DNA from: Pseudoflavonifractor phocaeensis
GTDB taxonomy: Bacteria; Bacillota; Clostridia; Oscillospirales; Oscillospiraceae
DNA: 64,000 bases
Direction of reading: 5' to 3'
NCBI RefSeq assembly: GCF_016901735.1
Contig: NZ_JACLZC010000008.1
Location: 1-64,000, forward strand
Position 1 is the stretch's first letter. Each line of letters starts with the position of its first letter. Under the pieces are notes generated by a model, which had not been told where the DNA came from, did not search any database, and saw only the letters and a list, made by a program, of their open reading frames with translations. Below, piece after piece: positions 25,013 through 33,876 of this stretch. The translations under genes were made by a program, and so were the position numbers.

Positions 25013-27442
25013 GTGAAGCATGAAGCGCTGATCAAAAAGATGACACTGGAAGAAAAATGCTCTCTCCTCTCTGGCGAGGGCAATTTTACCACCAAGGGGG
25101 TCAAACGGCTGAATGTGCCCCCCATGTTCCTCTCCGACGGACCGCACGGGGTGCGCAAGCAGGCGGGGGCCGCCGACCATCTGGGCCTGAACGCCAGCCT
25201 GCCCGCCACCTGCTTCCCCACCGCCGCGTCGGTGGCCAACAGCTGGGACCCCGCGCTGGGGGAAGAGATCGGCCGCTATCTGGGCGAAGAGTGCCTGGCC
25301 CAGCGGGTGAACGTGCTGCTGGGGCCCGGCCTGAACATGAAGCGCTCCCCCCTGTGCGGCCGGAATTTTGAGTATTTCAGCGAGGACCCCTATCTGGCGG
25401 GCAAGATGGCCGCCTCCTACATCCGGGGCATCCAGAGCAAGGGCATCAGCGCCTGCCCCAAGCACTTCGCCGCCAACAACCAGGAGCACCTGCGCATGGC
25501 CAGCGACTCGGTGGTGGACGAGCGCACCCTGCGGGAAATTTACCTCACCGGCTTTGAGATTGCCGTGAAGGAGTCCAAGCCCAAGTGCATCATGTCCTCC
25601 TATAACAGGATCAACGGGGTCTATGCCAGCGAAAACGCCAAGCTGCTCCAGGAGATCCTGGTGGACGAGTGGGGCTTTGACGGCTTTGTGGTCACCGACT
25701 GGGGCGGCTCCAACGACCACGCCCTGAGCGTGGCGGCGGGCAACCATCTGGAAATGCCCTCCACCGGCGGCACCAGCGATCTGGAGCTCATCGACGCCGT
25801 CCGCTCCGGCAAGCTGGACGAGGCCCTGCTGGACCGGCGGGTGGACGAATACCTCACCGTGCTGATGGACACCGTCATCCCCGAGGACACCGCCACCGCG
25901 TTTGACGTGGAGGACCACCACGCCATGGCCCGGAAGGCGGCCCTCTCCTCCGCCGTGCTGCTGCGCAACGAGGACAACATCCTGCCCCTGAAGGCGGGGA
26001 CCGCCGTGGCCGTCATCGGCGACTTTGCCCAGACGCCCCGCTACCAGGGCGCCGGCTCCTCCATGGTCAACACCACCAAGCTGGACAGTGCCATGGACGC
26101 CATGCAGGAGAGCGGCCTTCAGGTGGTGGGTTATGCCGCCGGCTTCCTCCGCCATGGCGGAGAGGACCAGGCCAAGCTGGACGAGGCGGTGGCCCTGGCC
26201 AAGAAGGCCCAGGTGGCGGTCCTCTATCTGGGCCTGGACGAGATTGCCGAGTCGGAGGGCATGGACCGGGCCCAGATGCGCCTGAACGACAACCAGGTCA
26301 AGCTCCTCCACGCCGTGGCCCAGGTCAATTCCAACGTGGTGGTGGTATTCAGCGGCGGCGCGCCGGTGGAGATGCCCTGGCTGGAGGACTGCAAGGCCCT
26401 GCTCCACGGCTACCTCAGCGGCCAGGCGGGCGCCGGCGCGGTGGTGGACCTGCTCACCGGCAAGGTGAATCCCTCCGGCAAGCTGGCCGAGACCTACCCC
26501 ATCCGCTACGAGGACACCCCCGCTTACCGCAACTTCCCCGGCGCCGAGCGGACCACCGAATACCGGGAGGGCCCCTTCATCGGCTACCGGTACTATGACA
26601 CCGCCGGCGTGCCGGTGCGCTTCCCCTTCGGCTTCGGCCTCTCCTACACCACCTTTGCCTACGACCAGCTGGAGGTGAGCCCCACCCAGGTCCGTTTCCG
26701 CATCACCAACACCGGCGAGCGGGCCGGCGCCGAGATTGCCCAGGTCTACGTCTCCAGCCACGGCCAGGTGTTCCACCCGGTCAAGGAGCTCAAGGGCTTT
26801 ACCAAGATTTATCTGGAGGCCGGCCAGTCCCAGACGGTCACCATCCCCCTGGACGACAAGGCGTTCCGCTACTTCAACGTCAAGACCGACCGGTTTGAGG
26901 TGGAAGGCGGTACATATGACATCCTGGTGGGCGCTTCGGCGGCGGATATCCGCCTTACCGGCAGCGTGGAGGTGGCGGGTACCGGCGCGCCCAATCCCTA
27001 CGAGGGCCTCAAGCTCCCCAGCTACGAGAGCGGCAAGGTGTCCGACGTGCCTGACGCGGAGTTTGCCGCCCTGCTGGGCCGGCCCATCCCCCAGACCAAG
27101 TGGGACCGGACCCGCCTGCTGGACCGAAACGACACCTTTGCCCAGCTCTGCTACGCCAAGAGCTGGGTGGGCCGTCTGGTCTACCGGATTCTGAGCGGCA
27201 AGAAGAAAAAGGCCGAGGAGGCGGGCAAGCCGGATCTGAACATCCTGTTCATCTATAACATGCCCTTCCGCGGTGTGGCAAAGATGATGGGCGGCGCGTT
27301 CGATATGGCCATGGCCGACGCCCTGCTGGAGATCTTCAACGGCCATTTCTTCAAAGGCGTGGGCCATCTGCTGGGCGCCCGGAGCCGGATGAACAAGCGG
27401 ATGAAAGCATACCGTGAAGCGCTGGCCAACGCCGGCAAGTAA
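25013..27442 (+). CDS. Glycoside hydrolase family 3 (beta-glucosidase-like)
   Basis: An 809-residue GH3 enzyme that hydrolyses terminal beta-linked sugars. The domain order is the N-terminal barrel (KHFAANNQE, conserved Lys-His), the nucleophile Asp229 in FVVTDWGGSNDH, the second domain with the acid/base motif ESEGMDR (413-419), a fibronectin-III-like domain (about 565-655), and a tail of about 120 residues (MPFRGVAKMMGGAFDMAMAD...) seen in other GH3 members of gut anaerobes. No signal peptide, so it acts inside the cell on imported sugars. Start is GTG at 25013 after AAAAGGAG. It could instead act on another beta-linked or alpha-arabinosyl substrate. Confidence 0.9.
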   Translation: MKHEALIKKMTLEEKCSLLSGEGNFTTKGVKRLNVPPMFLSDGPHGVRKQAGAADHLGLNASLPATCFPTAASVANSWDPALGEEIGRYLGEECLAQRVNVLLGPGLNMKRSPLCGRNFEYFSEDPYLAGKMAASYIRGIQSKGISACPKHFAANNQEHLRMASDSVVDERTLREIYLTGFEIAVKESKPKCIMSSYNRINGVYASENAKLLQEILVDEWGFDGFVVTDWGGSNDHALSVAAGNHLEMPSTGGTSDLELIDAVRSGKLDEALLDRRVDEYLTVLMDTVIPEDTATAFDVEDHHAMARKAALSSAVLLRNEDNILPLKAGTAVAVIGDFAQTPRYQGAGSSMVNTTKLDSAMDAMQESGLQVVGYAAGFLRHGGEDQAKLDEAVALAKKAQVAVLYLGLDEIAESEGMDRAQMRLNDNQVKLLHAVAQVNSNVVVVFSGGAPVEMPWLEDCKALLHGYLSGQAGAGAVVDLLTGKVNPSGKLAETYPIRYEDTPAYRNFPGAERTTEYREGPFIGYRYYDTAGVPVRFPFGFGLSYTTFAYDQLEVSPTQVRFRITNTGERAGAEIAQVYVSSHGQVFHPVKELKGFTKIYLEAGQSQTVTIPLDDKAFRYFNVKTDRFEVEGGTYDILVGASAADIRLTGSVEVAGTGAPNPYEGLKLPSYESGKVSDVPDAEFAALLGRPIPQTKWDRTRLLDRNDTFAQLCYAKSWVGRLVYRILSGKKKKAEEAGKPDLNILFIYNMPFRGVAKMMGGAFDMAMADALLEIFNGHFFKGVGHLLGARSRMNKRMKAYREALANAGK

Positions 27443-27468
27443 GGAAAATCGGAGTGGGAGGTCACATC

Positions 27469-28044
27469 ATGAGCAATCAGAATACCGGCGTTATGGGGGC
27501 ATGGTCCCGGTTTGAGAAGAAATACCCGAAAGCGTCCAAATGGGTGCGGGAGGGCGGTCTGTTCGTCATCGTCAGCAACCTGATCACCGTTATGAAATAT
27601 TGTATCCTGCAATTTCTGCCCGCCGCCTTTGCCTGGCTGGGGGACGCGTCCTTCGGCTGGCCGGGCATCCCGCTGACCATGTTCGGCGAGACCTTTGAGT
27701 GGAACATCCTGGGCTATGACCAGGCCCACGGCGGACTGGGCTATTTCTGCGCCTACATGGTGGCCATGATCATCGGCGAGGTCATCAATTTCCCCATCCA
27801 GCGCAACTTCGTGTTCCGCAGCAAGGGCAAGCTGGGTCCCCAGATCGCCTGGTACTGCGTAGCCTTCTTTTTCATCACCTGCATCGTCAACTCCATCAAC
27901 TGCATCTGGGTGGCGGTGGCCGGCCTGCTGGTACCCGACTATATCTACAACATCGGCACGGCGGTCCTCAACGGCGGCGTGTCCATGATCGTGTTCTTCT
28001 TCGTCAACAAGAAGATCTTCCCCGAGGGAGAGGCCAAAAAGTAA
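27469..28044 (+). CDS. GtrA-like membrane protein
   Basis: A 191-residue membrane protein with about four helices and the GtrA pattern (FVIVSNLITVMKYCILQF, EVINFPIQRNFVFRSKG). GtrA family proteins are thought to flip or help transfer polyprenyl-phosphate-linked sugars; the role here is inferred from the family. The start at 27469 follows GGGAGGTCA. It is separated from the GH3 gene by 26 bp and a strong terminator follows, so the two form one unit. Confidence 0.85.
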   Translation: MSNQNTGVMGAWSRFEKKYPKASKWVREGGLFVIVSNLITVMKYCILQFLPAAFAWLGDASFGWPGIPLTMFGETFEWNILGYDQAHGGLGYFCAYMVAMIIGEVINFPIQRNFVFRSKGKLGPQIAWYCVAFFFITCIVNSINCIWVAVAGLLVPDYIYNIGTAVLNGGVSMIVFFFVNKKIFPEGEAKK

Positions 28045-28060
28045 ACGGACACATGAGTGA

Positions 28061-28102
28061 AAAGCGGTATCGGCGGATTTTTCCGGCGGTACCGCTTTTT
28101 TG
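28061..28102 (+). terminator. Terminator after the GtrA-like gene
   Basis: AAAGCGGTAtCGGCGGA and its partner ending CCGCTTTTTT form a long imperfect stem followed by a T-run at 28096-28101. Confidence 0.75.
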
Positions 28103-28185
28103 CCGGGAAATGCTTGCGCGGGGAGTGAAATCGTTTTATCATGTAATTAAATGATAAAAAGAGCGGAGAGAGGGGGGCGTGCCCT

Positions 28186-31100
28186 GTGCGCATTGCCGAT
28201 TTACACATTCATTCCAGATATTCCCGGGCCACCAGCCGGGACTGCGTGCCCGACGCGCTGGATTTCTGGGCCCGGCGGAAGGGGATCGACCTGGTGGGGA
28301 CGGGGGACTTTACCCATCCGGCCTGGCGGGCGGAGCTGGCCGAAGCCCTGGTCCCGGCGGAGGAGGGGCTTTATACCCTGCGGCCCGACCTGGTCCGGCC
28401 GGACGGCTGCCGTCCGGCGGGAGAAGCCCCCCGCTTTGTGGTGACGGGAGAGATCAGCTCCATCTACAAAAAGGGAGGCAGGGTGCGGAAGGTCCACTCC
28501 CTCATTTTGCTCCCCTCATTGGAGGCGGCGGAGGTGCTCTCCCGCCGTCTGGAGGCCATCGGCAACATCCGCTCCGACGGACGGCCCATTCTGGGGCTGG
28601 ACTGCCGGGACCTGCTGGAGATCACCCTGGAGGCGGCGCCCGACGCGGTCTTTATTCCGGCCCATATCTGGACGCCCCATTTTTCTCTGTTTGGGGCCTT
28701 TTCCGGCTTTGATACCATGGAGGAGTGCTTCGGCGATCTGACCAAGCATATCCACGCCCTGGAGACGGGCCTCTCCTCCGATCCGCCCATGAACTGGCGG
28801 CTTTCCGCCCTGGACGGCTACCAGCTGGTCTCCCACTCCGACGCCCACTCCCCCCAGAAGCTGGGGCGAGAGGCCGATCTGCTGGACGTCCCCCTCACGT
28901 ATCCGGATTTGGCCCGGGCGCTGACCACGGGGGAGGGGTTAACGGGCACGGTGGAATTTTTCCCGGAGGAGGGGAAGTACCACTATGACGGCCACCGGAA
29001 CTGCCACCAGTGTCTGTCGCCCGCCCAGGCGGAGGGGCTGGGGGGCATATGTCCGGTATGCGCCAAAAAGCTGACCACCGGCGTGCTCCACCGGGTGGAG
29101 CAGCTGGCCGACCGGCCGGAGGGCTACCAAAAGCCGGACGCTCCGGTGTTTGAGCGCCTGGCGCCTCTGCCGGAGGTCATCGCCGCCTCTCTGGGTGGAA
29201 AGCCGGAGCACAAGGACAATCAGCGCCGGTATGAGGACCTGCTGCGGCAGCTGGGGTCGGAATTCCACATTTTGCGGGACGTGCCGGAGGCGGACATCGC
29301 CGCCGTGGCGGGTCCCTGCGTGGCCGAGGGGGTGCGCCGCCTTCGGGCCGGACGGGTGGAGTGGCAGCCGGGCTATGACGGGGCGTACGGCGCCATGACC
29401 CTTCTGACCCCGTCGGAGCGGGAGGCGCTGACGGGACAGGCCAGTCTCTTCGGGGTGGAACCGGTGCCGGTGAAAAAGAAGCGCTCCGCCGCCCGCCGGA
29501 CGGCGCCCAGGGAGACGCCCGCCGCCGTCCCGACCCAGGAGTTCCGGCCCAATGAGGACCAGCAGCGGGCCATGGACAGCGCGAGCCGGGTGGTGGCGGT
29601 CATCGCCGGACCGGGCAGCGGCAAGACGGGGACCCTGGCCGGCCGGGTGGAGGCGCTGATCCGGTCGGGACGAAGCAAAGCGGGAGAGATTACGGCGGTG
29701 ACCTTTACCAACCGGGCGGCGGGGGAGCTGCGGGAGCGGCTGGAAGCCCGTCTGGGCAAGCGGAAGGCGGGGGAGGTGACCATCGGCACCTTCCACGCGG
29801 TGTGTCTCACCCTGCTGGAGGAGGCGGGGGAGCGGTCCCGCCTGGGCGGGACCTACGAGTGCCTGGAGCTGGCCGGACGGACCATCCGGGCCTTGGGGGT
29901 CAAATGCAGCCCGGCGGACCTGCTGGAGGGGGTATCCCGCCGGAAAAACGGCCTGCCCGCCGGCGAGGAGCCGGAGGGCATGGAGGGGGCCTGCGCCTTC
30001 TATATCCGCCAGCTCCATGAGGCGGGCCTCATGGACTTTGACGATCTGCTGCTCCAGGCGCTGGCCCTGGCCGAGGCCATGCGGGGACCGGCCCAGCGCC
30101 GGTTCCGCCACCTGCTGGTGGACGAGTTCCAGGACTGCAACGACCTGCAATACCGGCTGGTGCGGGCATGGAGCCGGGGCGGAGCGTCCCTCTTCGTCAT
30201 CGGCGACCCGGACCAGTCCATCTACGGTTTTCGCGGCGCGGAAAACTGCTTTGACAAGCTCCGGGCCGACTTTCCCGGCATGGAGGAGATTCTTCTGCGG
30301 GAGAACTACCGCTCCACGCCGGAAATTTTGTCCGCCGCCCTGGCGGTGATCGCCCACAACGGCGGTACCCCCCGGCAGCTCGCCGCCACCCGTCCCTCGG
30401 GTCCGGCGGTGCGGCTGCTCACAGCAGAGAGTGAGCGGGACGAGGGAATTTTCATCGCCAAGGAGATCATGGACATGGTGGGAGGGGGCGACATGCTCTC
30501 GGCCCAGCGGGCGGGGACGCGGGAGCGGGTACGGGGCTTTTCCGACATCGCGGTGTGCTGCCGCACCCGCCGGCAGGGACGGCACATCGAGCAATGCCTC
30601 CGCCGGGAGGACATCCCCTGCCTGGTGGTGGGCAAGGACGACGCCCTTTCCGACCCCATCGTACGGGGCGTGCTGTGCTTTTTCCGGCTGCTGCTGGAGC
30701 CGGAGGACACGCTGGCCCTGGAGGGCTGTCTGTCCCTGGTGTGGGAGTGCCCGGCGGATCTGATACGCCCGGTGTCCGACACCTGGAGCCGGGCGGGCGG
30801 CGAGGTTTTGCGGCGGGTCCAGGCGGTGGCGGACAGCTACGCCCAGGTGGGGAAGCTGCGCCGCTGGCTGGAGCTGTCCCACCGCTTTGCCCCCCGGGTG
30901 GAGCGGGAAAAGCCCTGGAAGCTTTTGGAGGAGTGGGGACAGAGCGCGGGCTGTGCCGGCTCGGAAAAGCTGGAGGAGCTGCACAACATGGCGGTTTTTT
31001 ACCGGGATATGCCCTCTTTTCTGCTGGGGCTGACCCTGGGCGGCGAAGGCGACCTGCGCCGCCGGGCGGGACATGACTACGCCTCTGGGGCGGTGACGCT

Positions 31101-31383
31101 GCTCACCCTGCACGCCGCCAAGGGGCTGGAATTTCCGGTGGTCTTTCTGGCGGGCCTGCGGCAGGGTCTGCTGCCCCTGGAATCGGACCGCCGCCCCGCC
31201 GACCGGGCGGAGGAGCGCCGTCTTTTTTACGTGGGCATGACCCGTGCCAAGGAGGAGCTGCTCCTCCTCACCTCCGGGGAGCCCTCTCCCTTTTTGGCGG
31301 AGCTGCCGGAGGGGATCGCGCGTCAGGCGGCCCGTCCGCCCCGGAGAAAGGCGCCGCAGTCGGGCCAGATGAGCCTGTTCTGA
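28186..31383 (+). CDS. PHP-domain, zinc-ribbon and UvrD/PcrA-type helicase fusion
   Basis: A 1065-residue fusion. Residues 1 to about 260 form a PHP phosphoesterase of the COG1379 type (IADLHIHSRYSRATSRDC, VSHSDAH). A zinc ribbon follows (CHQC at 272-275, CPVC at about 289-292). Residues about 455-1040 are an SF1A helicase: Walker A GPGSGKT near 475, Walker B LLVDEFQD, motif III GDPDQSIYGFRGAEN, and late motifs LLTLHAAKGLEFPVVF and LFYVGMTRA. QASLF at 418-422 and QMSLF at 1061-1065 resemble sliding-clamp-binding peptides. A DNA-repair nuclease-helicase is inferred; it is not the normal PcrA. The start GTG follows AGAGAGGGGGG. Confidence 0.9.
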   Translation: MRIADLHIHSRYSRATSRDCVPDALDFWARRKGIDLVGTGDFTHPAWRAELAEALVPAEEGLYTLRPDLVRPDGCRPAGEAPRFVVTGEISSIYKKGGRVRKVHSLILLPSLEAAEVLSRRLEAIGNIRSDGRPILGLDCRDLLEITLEAAPDAVFIPAHIWTPHFSLFGAFSGFDTMEECFGDLTKHIHALETGLSSDPPMNWRLSALDGYQLVSHSDAHSPQKLGREADLLDVPLTYPDLARALTTGEGLTGTVEFFPEEGKYHYDGHRNCHQCLSPAQAEGLGGICPVCAKKLTTGVLHRVEQLADRPEGYQKPDAPVFERLAPLPEVIAASLGGKPEHKDNQRRYEDLLRQLGSEFHILRDVPEADIAAVAGPCVAEGVRRLRAGRVEWQPGYDGAYGAMTLLTPSEREALTGQASLFGVEPVPVKKKRSAARRTAPRETPAAVPTQEFRPNEDQQRAMDSASRVVAVIAGPGSGKTGTLAGRVEALIRSGRSKAGEITAVTFTNRAAGELRERLEARLGKRKAGEVTIGTFHAVCLTLLEEAGERSRLGGTYECLELAGRTIRALGVKCSPADLLEGVSRRKNGLPAGEEPEGMEGACAFYIRQLHEAGLMDFDDLLLQALALAEAMRGPAQRRFRHLLVDEFQDCNDLQYRLVRAWSRGGASLFVIGDPDQSIYGFRGAENCFDKLRADFPGMEEILLRENYRSTPEILSAALAVIAHNGGTPRQLAATRPSGPAVRLLTAESERDEGIFIAKEIMDMVGGGDMLSAQRAGTRERVRGFSDIAVCCRTRRQGRHIEQCLRREDIPCLVVGKDDALSDPIVRGVLCFFRLLLEPEDTLALEGCLSLVWECPADLIRPVSDTWSRAGGEVLRRVQAVADSYAQVGKLRRWLELSHRFAPRVEREKPWKLLEEWGQSAGCAGSEKLEELHNMAVFYRDMPSFLLGLTLGGEGDLRRRAGHDYASGAVTLLTLHAAKGLEFPVVFLAGLRQGLLPLESDRRPADRAEERRLFYVGMTRAKEELLLLTSGEPSPFLAELPEGIARQAARPPRRKAPQSGQMSLF

Positions 31384-31399
31384 CATAGGAGGCATTTTT

Positions 31400-32218
31400 A
31401 TGCGCTGTGAGACCATTACAATGGGGGAAAAGGCGTCCCTGACCCTCTACCTGTGGGACAATTCCACGGAGCTCTACGACGGACGGCTGCGGCCCGTGGT
31501 GCTGCTGTGTCCGGGCGGCGCCTACCGCATGACCTCCGACCGGGAGGGGGAGGGTATGGCGGTCAAATTCCTGGCCATGGGCTGCCATGCGGCGGTGCTG
31601 CGCTACTCGGTGGCGCCGGCCCGCTTTCCCGCCGCCCTGCTGGAGCTGGCCCGGGCGGTGATCCTCCTGCGGGACCGGGCGGCGGAGTGGTACGTGGACC
31701 CGGCGCGGATCGTGGTGCAGGGCTCCTCGGCCGGCGGACATCTGGCGGCCTGCCTGGGGGCCTTCTGGCAGGAGGAATGGCTCACCCGGCTTCTGGGGCG
31801 GGGGGCGGAGGATCGGCGGCCCAACGCCCTGATCCTCAGCTATCCGGTGGTGACCGCCGGACCGCTGCGCAACGACGAGAGTTTCCGCAACCTGCTGGGG
31901 GAGGCGTATGCGGCCCGGCGGGGGGAATTTTCCCTGGAGCAGCGGATCACGTCCGCCTTTCCGCCCACCTTTTTGTGGCACGGCGGGGAGGACACCAGCG
32001 TCCCGCCGGAAAACAGCCTGCTGCTGGCTCTGGCGCTGCGGAAGGCGGGGGTATCGGTGGAGCTCCATCTTTACGCCGTGGGCCAGCACGGCCTGGGCAC
32101 CGCCGGTCCGCTGACCGTGAGCGCGGATGGCCGCGGCTTACAGCCCCGGTGCGCCGGCTGGATGGACCTGGCCGGGGAATGGCTGGAGGACCTGTGGCGG
32201 CGTCCAGCGGGTATGTAA
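31400..32218 (+). CDS. Alpha/beta-hydrolase, acetyl esterase-like
   Basis: A 272-residue esterase of the BD-FAE/acetyl-xylan-esterase-like group. The oxyanion region is LLCPGGAYRMTS, the nucleophilic Ser lies in VQGSSAGGHLAACLG, the Asp in WHGGEDTSVPPENS, and the His in GQHGLG. No signal peptide is seen, so it would act in the cytoplasm on imported acylated sugars. It follows the helicase fusion by 16 bp, probably a co-transcribed but functionally unrelated gene. The exact substrate is unknown. Confidence 0.87.
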   Translation: MRCETITMGEKASLTLYLWDNSTELYDGRLRPVVLLCPGGAYRMTSDREGEGMAVKFLAMGCHAAVLRYSVAPARFPAALLELARAVILLRDRAAEWYVDPARIVVQGSSAGGHLAACLGAFWQEEWLTRLLGRGAEDRRPNALILSYPVVTAGPLRNDESFRNLLGEAYAARRGEFSLEQRITSAFPPTFLWHGGEDTSVPPENSLLLALALRKAGVSVELHLYAVGQHGLGTAGPLTVSADGRGLQPRCAGWMDLAGEWLEDLWRRPAGM

Positions 32219-32235
32219 CAATTTCTTAACAATTC

Positions 32236-32291
32236 AAAAACAGGCGGTTTTTTCTGATTCGGTTTGGTTTCAGAGAAAACCGCCTGTTTTT
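32236..32291 (+). terminator. Strong terminator after the esterase gene
   Basis: AAAAACAGGCGGTTTT pairs with AAAACCGCCTGTTTTT around an internal TCTGA/TCAGA arm, followed by a T-rich end. Confidence 0.85.
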
Positions 32292-32374
32292 GTTAAGATA
32301 CTCCCTTTCATTGTTTTGGTGTAAATGAATTAAAAAGATTTGATTAACATTTCATTAATTGTTGAGTAAAACAC

Positions 32375-32402
32375 TTGTAATATTTTCGGAAGATGGTATC
32401 AT
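32375..32402 (+). promoter_or_regulatory. Promoter of the glycosyltransferase gene
   Basis: TTGTAA at 32375-32380, a 16-bp spacer and TATCAT at 32397-32402. It would give a leader of about 85 nt before the start codon, containing two hairpins. Confidence 0.5.
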
Positions 32403-32412
32403 TACATTCCGA

Positions 32413-32473
32413 GCATGGGGGTGCCCCATGCGGCAGACACACAAGCTAGGATACGGGCCGTAAGGTCCCGTAT
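32413..32473 (+). other. Structured leader RNA candidate (two hairpins)
   Basis: GCATGGGG pairs with CCCCATGC around a GTG loop (32413-32431). ATACGGGCC pairs with GGTCCCGTAT around the GNRA loop GTAA (32451-32473), with one bulged base. The linker between them is CGGCAGACACACAAGCTAGG-like. The second hairpin ends 9 nt before the GAGGAG Shine-Dalgarno. It does not match a riboswitch class I know. Confidence 0.45.
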
Positions 32474-32493
32474 GTTGGAATCGAGGAGTGTAT

Positions 32494-33771
32494 ATGCTTC
32501 GTTTCATCGAATATTTCAATCTGACCATTGCGGTGGTGCTGACGGCGGCCTACGCCTATCAGCTGGTCTACCTGTTCATCGGGTTCATCCGCCGCAACCG
32601 GCCCGACCACACCATCGCCAGCACCCAGCACCGCTTCGCGGTGGTCATCTCGGCCCGCAATGAGGCCAACGTCATCGGCGGACTGATCCGCAGTCTGAAA
32701 GAACAGCGCTACCCGTCGGAGCTGCTGGACATCTATGTGGTGGCCGACAACTGCACCGACAACACCGCCGCCGTGTCCCGGGCCGCCGGCGCCTTCGTCT
32801 ACGAGCGGTTCAACAAGGTCCAGGTGGGCAAGGGCTACGCCATGGACTACCTCTTCCGCCGCCTCCACGCCGAGGGACGGGACGACTATGAGGGCTATTT
32901 CATCTTTGACGCGGATAACCATGTGGACCCCAACTTTGTGGCCGAGATGAACCGGACCTTTGATTCGGGCAAATACGCGGCCATCACCTGCTACCGCAAC
33001 TCCAAGAACTTTGGCGAGAACTGGATCTCCGCCGGCTACGGCCTGTGGTTTTTGCGGGAAGCCCGTTTCCTCAACTTCGCCCGGATGCAGGTGGGCGGCA
33101 GCTGCGCCGTGTCCGGCACCGGCTTCCTCATCTCCGGCGACGTGATCCGGGAGAAGGGCGGCTGGCCCTATCACCTGCTCACCGAGGACATCGAGTTCTC
33201 CGTCAACTGCGCCCTGGAGGGCAAGACCATCGGCTACTGCGACAAGGCGGTCATCTACGACGAGCAGCCTACCACCTTCCGCCAGTCCTGGGATCAGCGG
33301 CTGCGCTGGTCCAAGGGGTTCTACCAGGTGGACGCCAAGTACACCGCCGGTCTGGTGAAGGGCTGCTTCAAGGGCGGCCGCAAGGGCTTTGCCTGCTACG
33401 ACATGCTCATGACGGTGGCCCCCGGTATGCTGCTCACCCTGCTGGGCATTGTGTTCAACGCCATCATCCTGGTGGCCTGCCTCAGCGAGCCCCCCTACAT
33501 CGCCGCCCTCATCATCGACGAGACGGTGAATTTCCTGGTCATGGCGGTGGTGAACTTCTATCTGGGCCTCTTTGTGTTCGGCGCGGCCACCCTCATCACC
33601 GAGTGGAAGCAGATCCAGATCCCCGCCAGACACAAGGTGCTCTATCTCTTCACCTTCCCCATCTTCATGCTGACCTATGTGCCCATCTCCCTCTCCGCGC
33701 TGGTGCGCAAGGTGGAGTGGAAGCCCATCTACCACGGTGTGGCCAGCAAGGGTCTGAAATCCGGTACGTAA
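32494..33771 (+). CDS. Processive family 2 glycosyltransferase
   Basis: A 425-residue membrane glycosyltransferase of the cellulose/hyaluronan-synthase type. The N-terminal helix is followed by a GT-A domain: VVISARNEANVIGGLIRSL, the DXD-like FIFDADNHVD, the acceptor motif LLTEDIEFSV and the processivity motif QRLRWSKGF. Three to four membrane helices close the protein. It has no BcsB or cyclic-di-GMP (PilZ) domain, so the product is not identifiable from sequence. The start at 32494 is preceded by GAGGAG. The leader carries two stable hairpins. Confidence 0.88.
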   Translation: MLRFIEYFNLTIAVVLTAAYAYQLVYLFIGFIRRNRPDHTIASTQHRFAVVISARNEANVIGGLIRSLKEQRYPSELLDIYVVADNCTDNTAAVSRAAGAFVYERFNKVQVGKGYAMDYLFRRLHAEGRDDYEGYFIFDADNHVDPNFVAEMNRTFDSGKYAAITCYRNSKNFGENWISAGYGLWFLREARFLNFARMQVGGSCAVSGTGFLISGDVIREKGGWPYHLLTEDIEFSVNCALEGKTIGYCDKAVIYDEQPTTFRQSWDQRLRWSKGFYQVDAKYTAGLVKGCFKGGRKGFACYDMLMTVAPGMLLTLLGIVFNAIILVACLSEPPYIAALIIDETVNFLVMAVVNFYLGLFVFGAATLITEWKQIQIPARHKVLYLFTFPIFMLTYVPISLSALVRKVEWKPIYHGVASKGLKSGT

Positions 33772-33774
33772 TGA

Positions 33775-33817
33775 AAAAGCTCCGCCTCCCGCGGCTGAAA
33801 CGGGAGGCGGAGCTTTT
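33775..33817. terminator. Bidirectional terminator
   Basis: AAAAGCTCCGCCTCCCG pairs with CGGGAGGCGGAGCTTTT around a CGGCTGAAA loop. It serves the glycosyltransferase gene and the convergent lysA gene. Confidence 0.85.
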
Positions 33818-33876
33818 CACAGTCATGCGGGCGGTCACAGGGGTCGCCCGGCCGTTCTTACGGAACGGATTGCCAA

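Noticed and set aside
24908-27367. 819-residue minus-strand frame opposite the GH3 gene
   Set aside because: It has no ribosome-binding site or family signature, while the plus-strand frame has GH3 catalytic motifs.
32403-32493. c-di-GMP or other known riboswitch before the glycosyltransferase
   Set aside because: The two hairpins do not show the conserved core bases of the classes I can recall. I keep it only as a structured leader.
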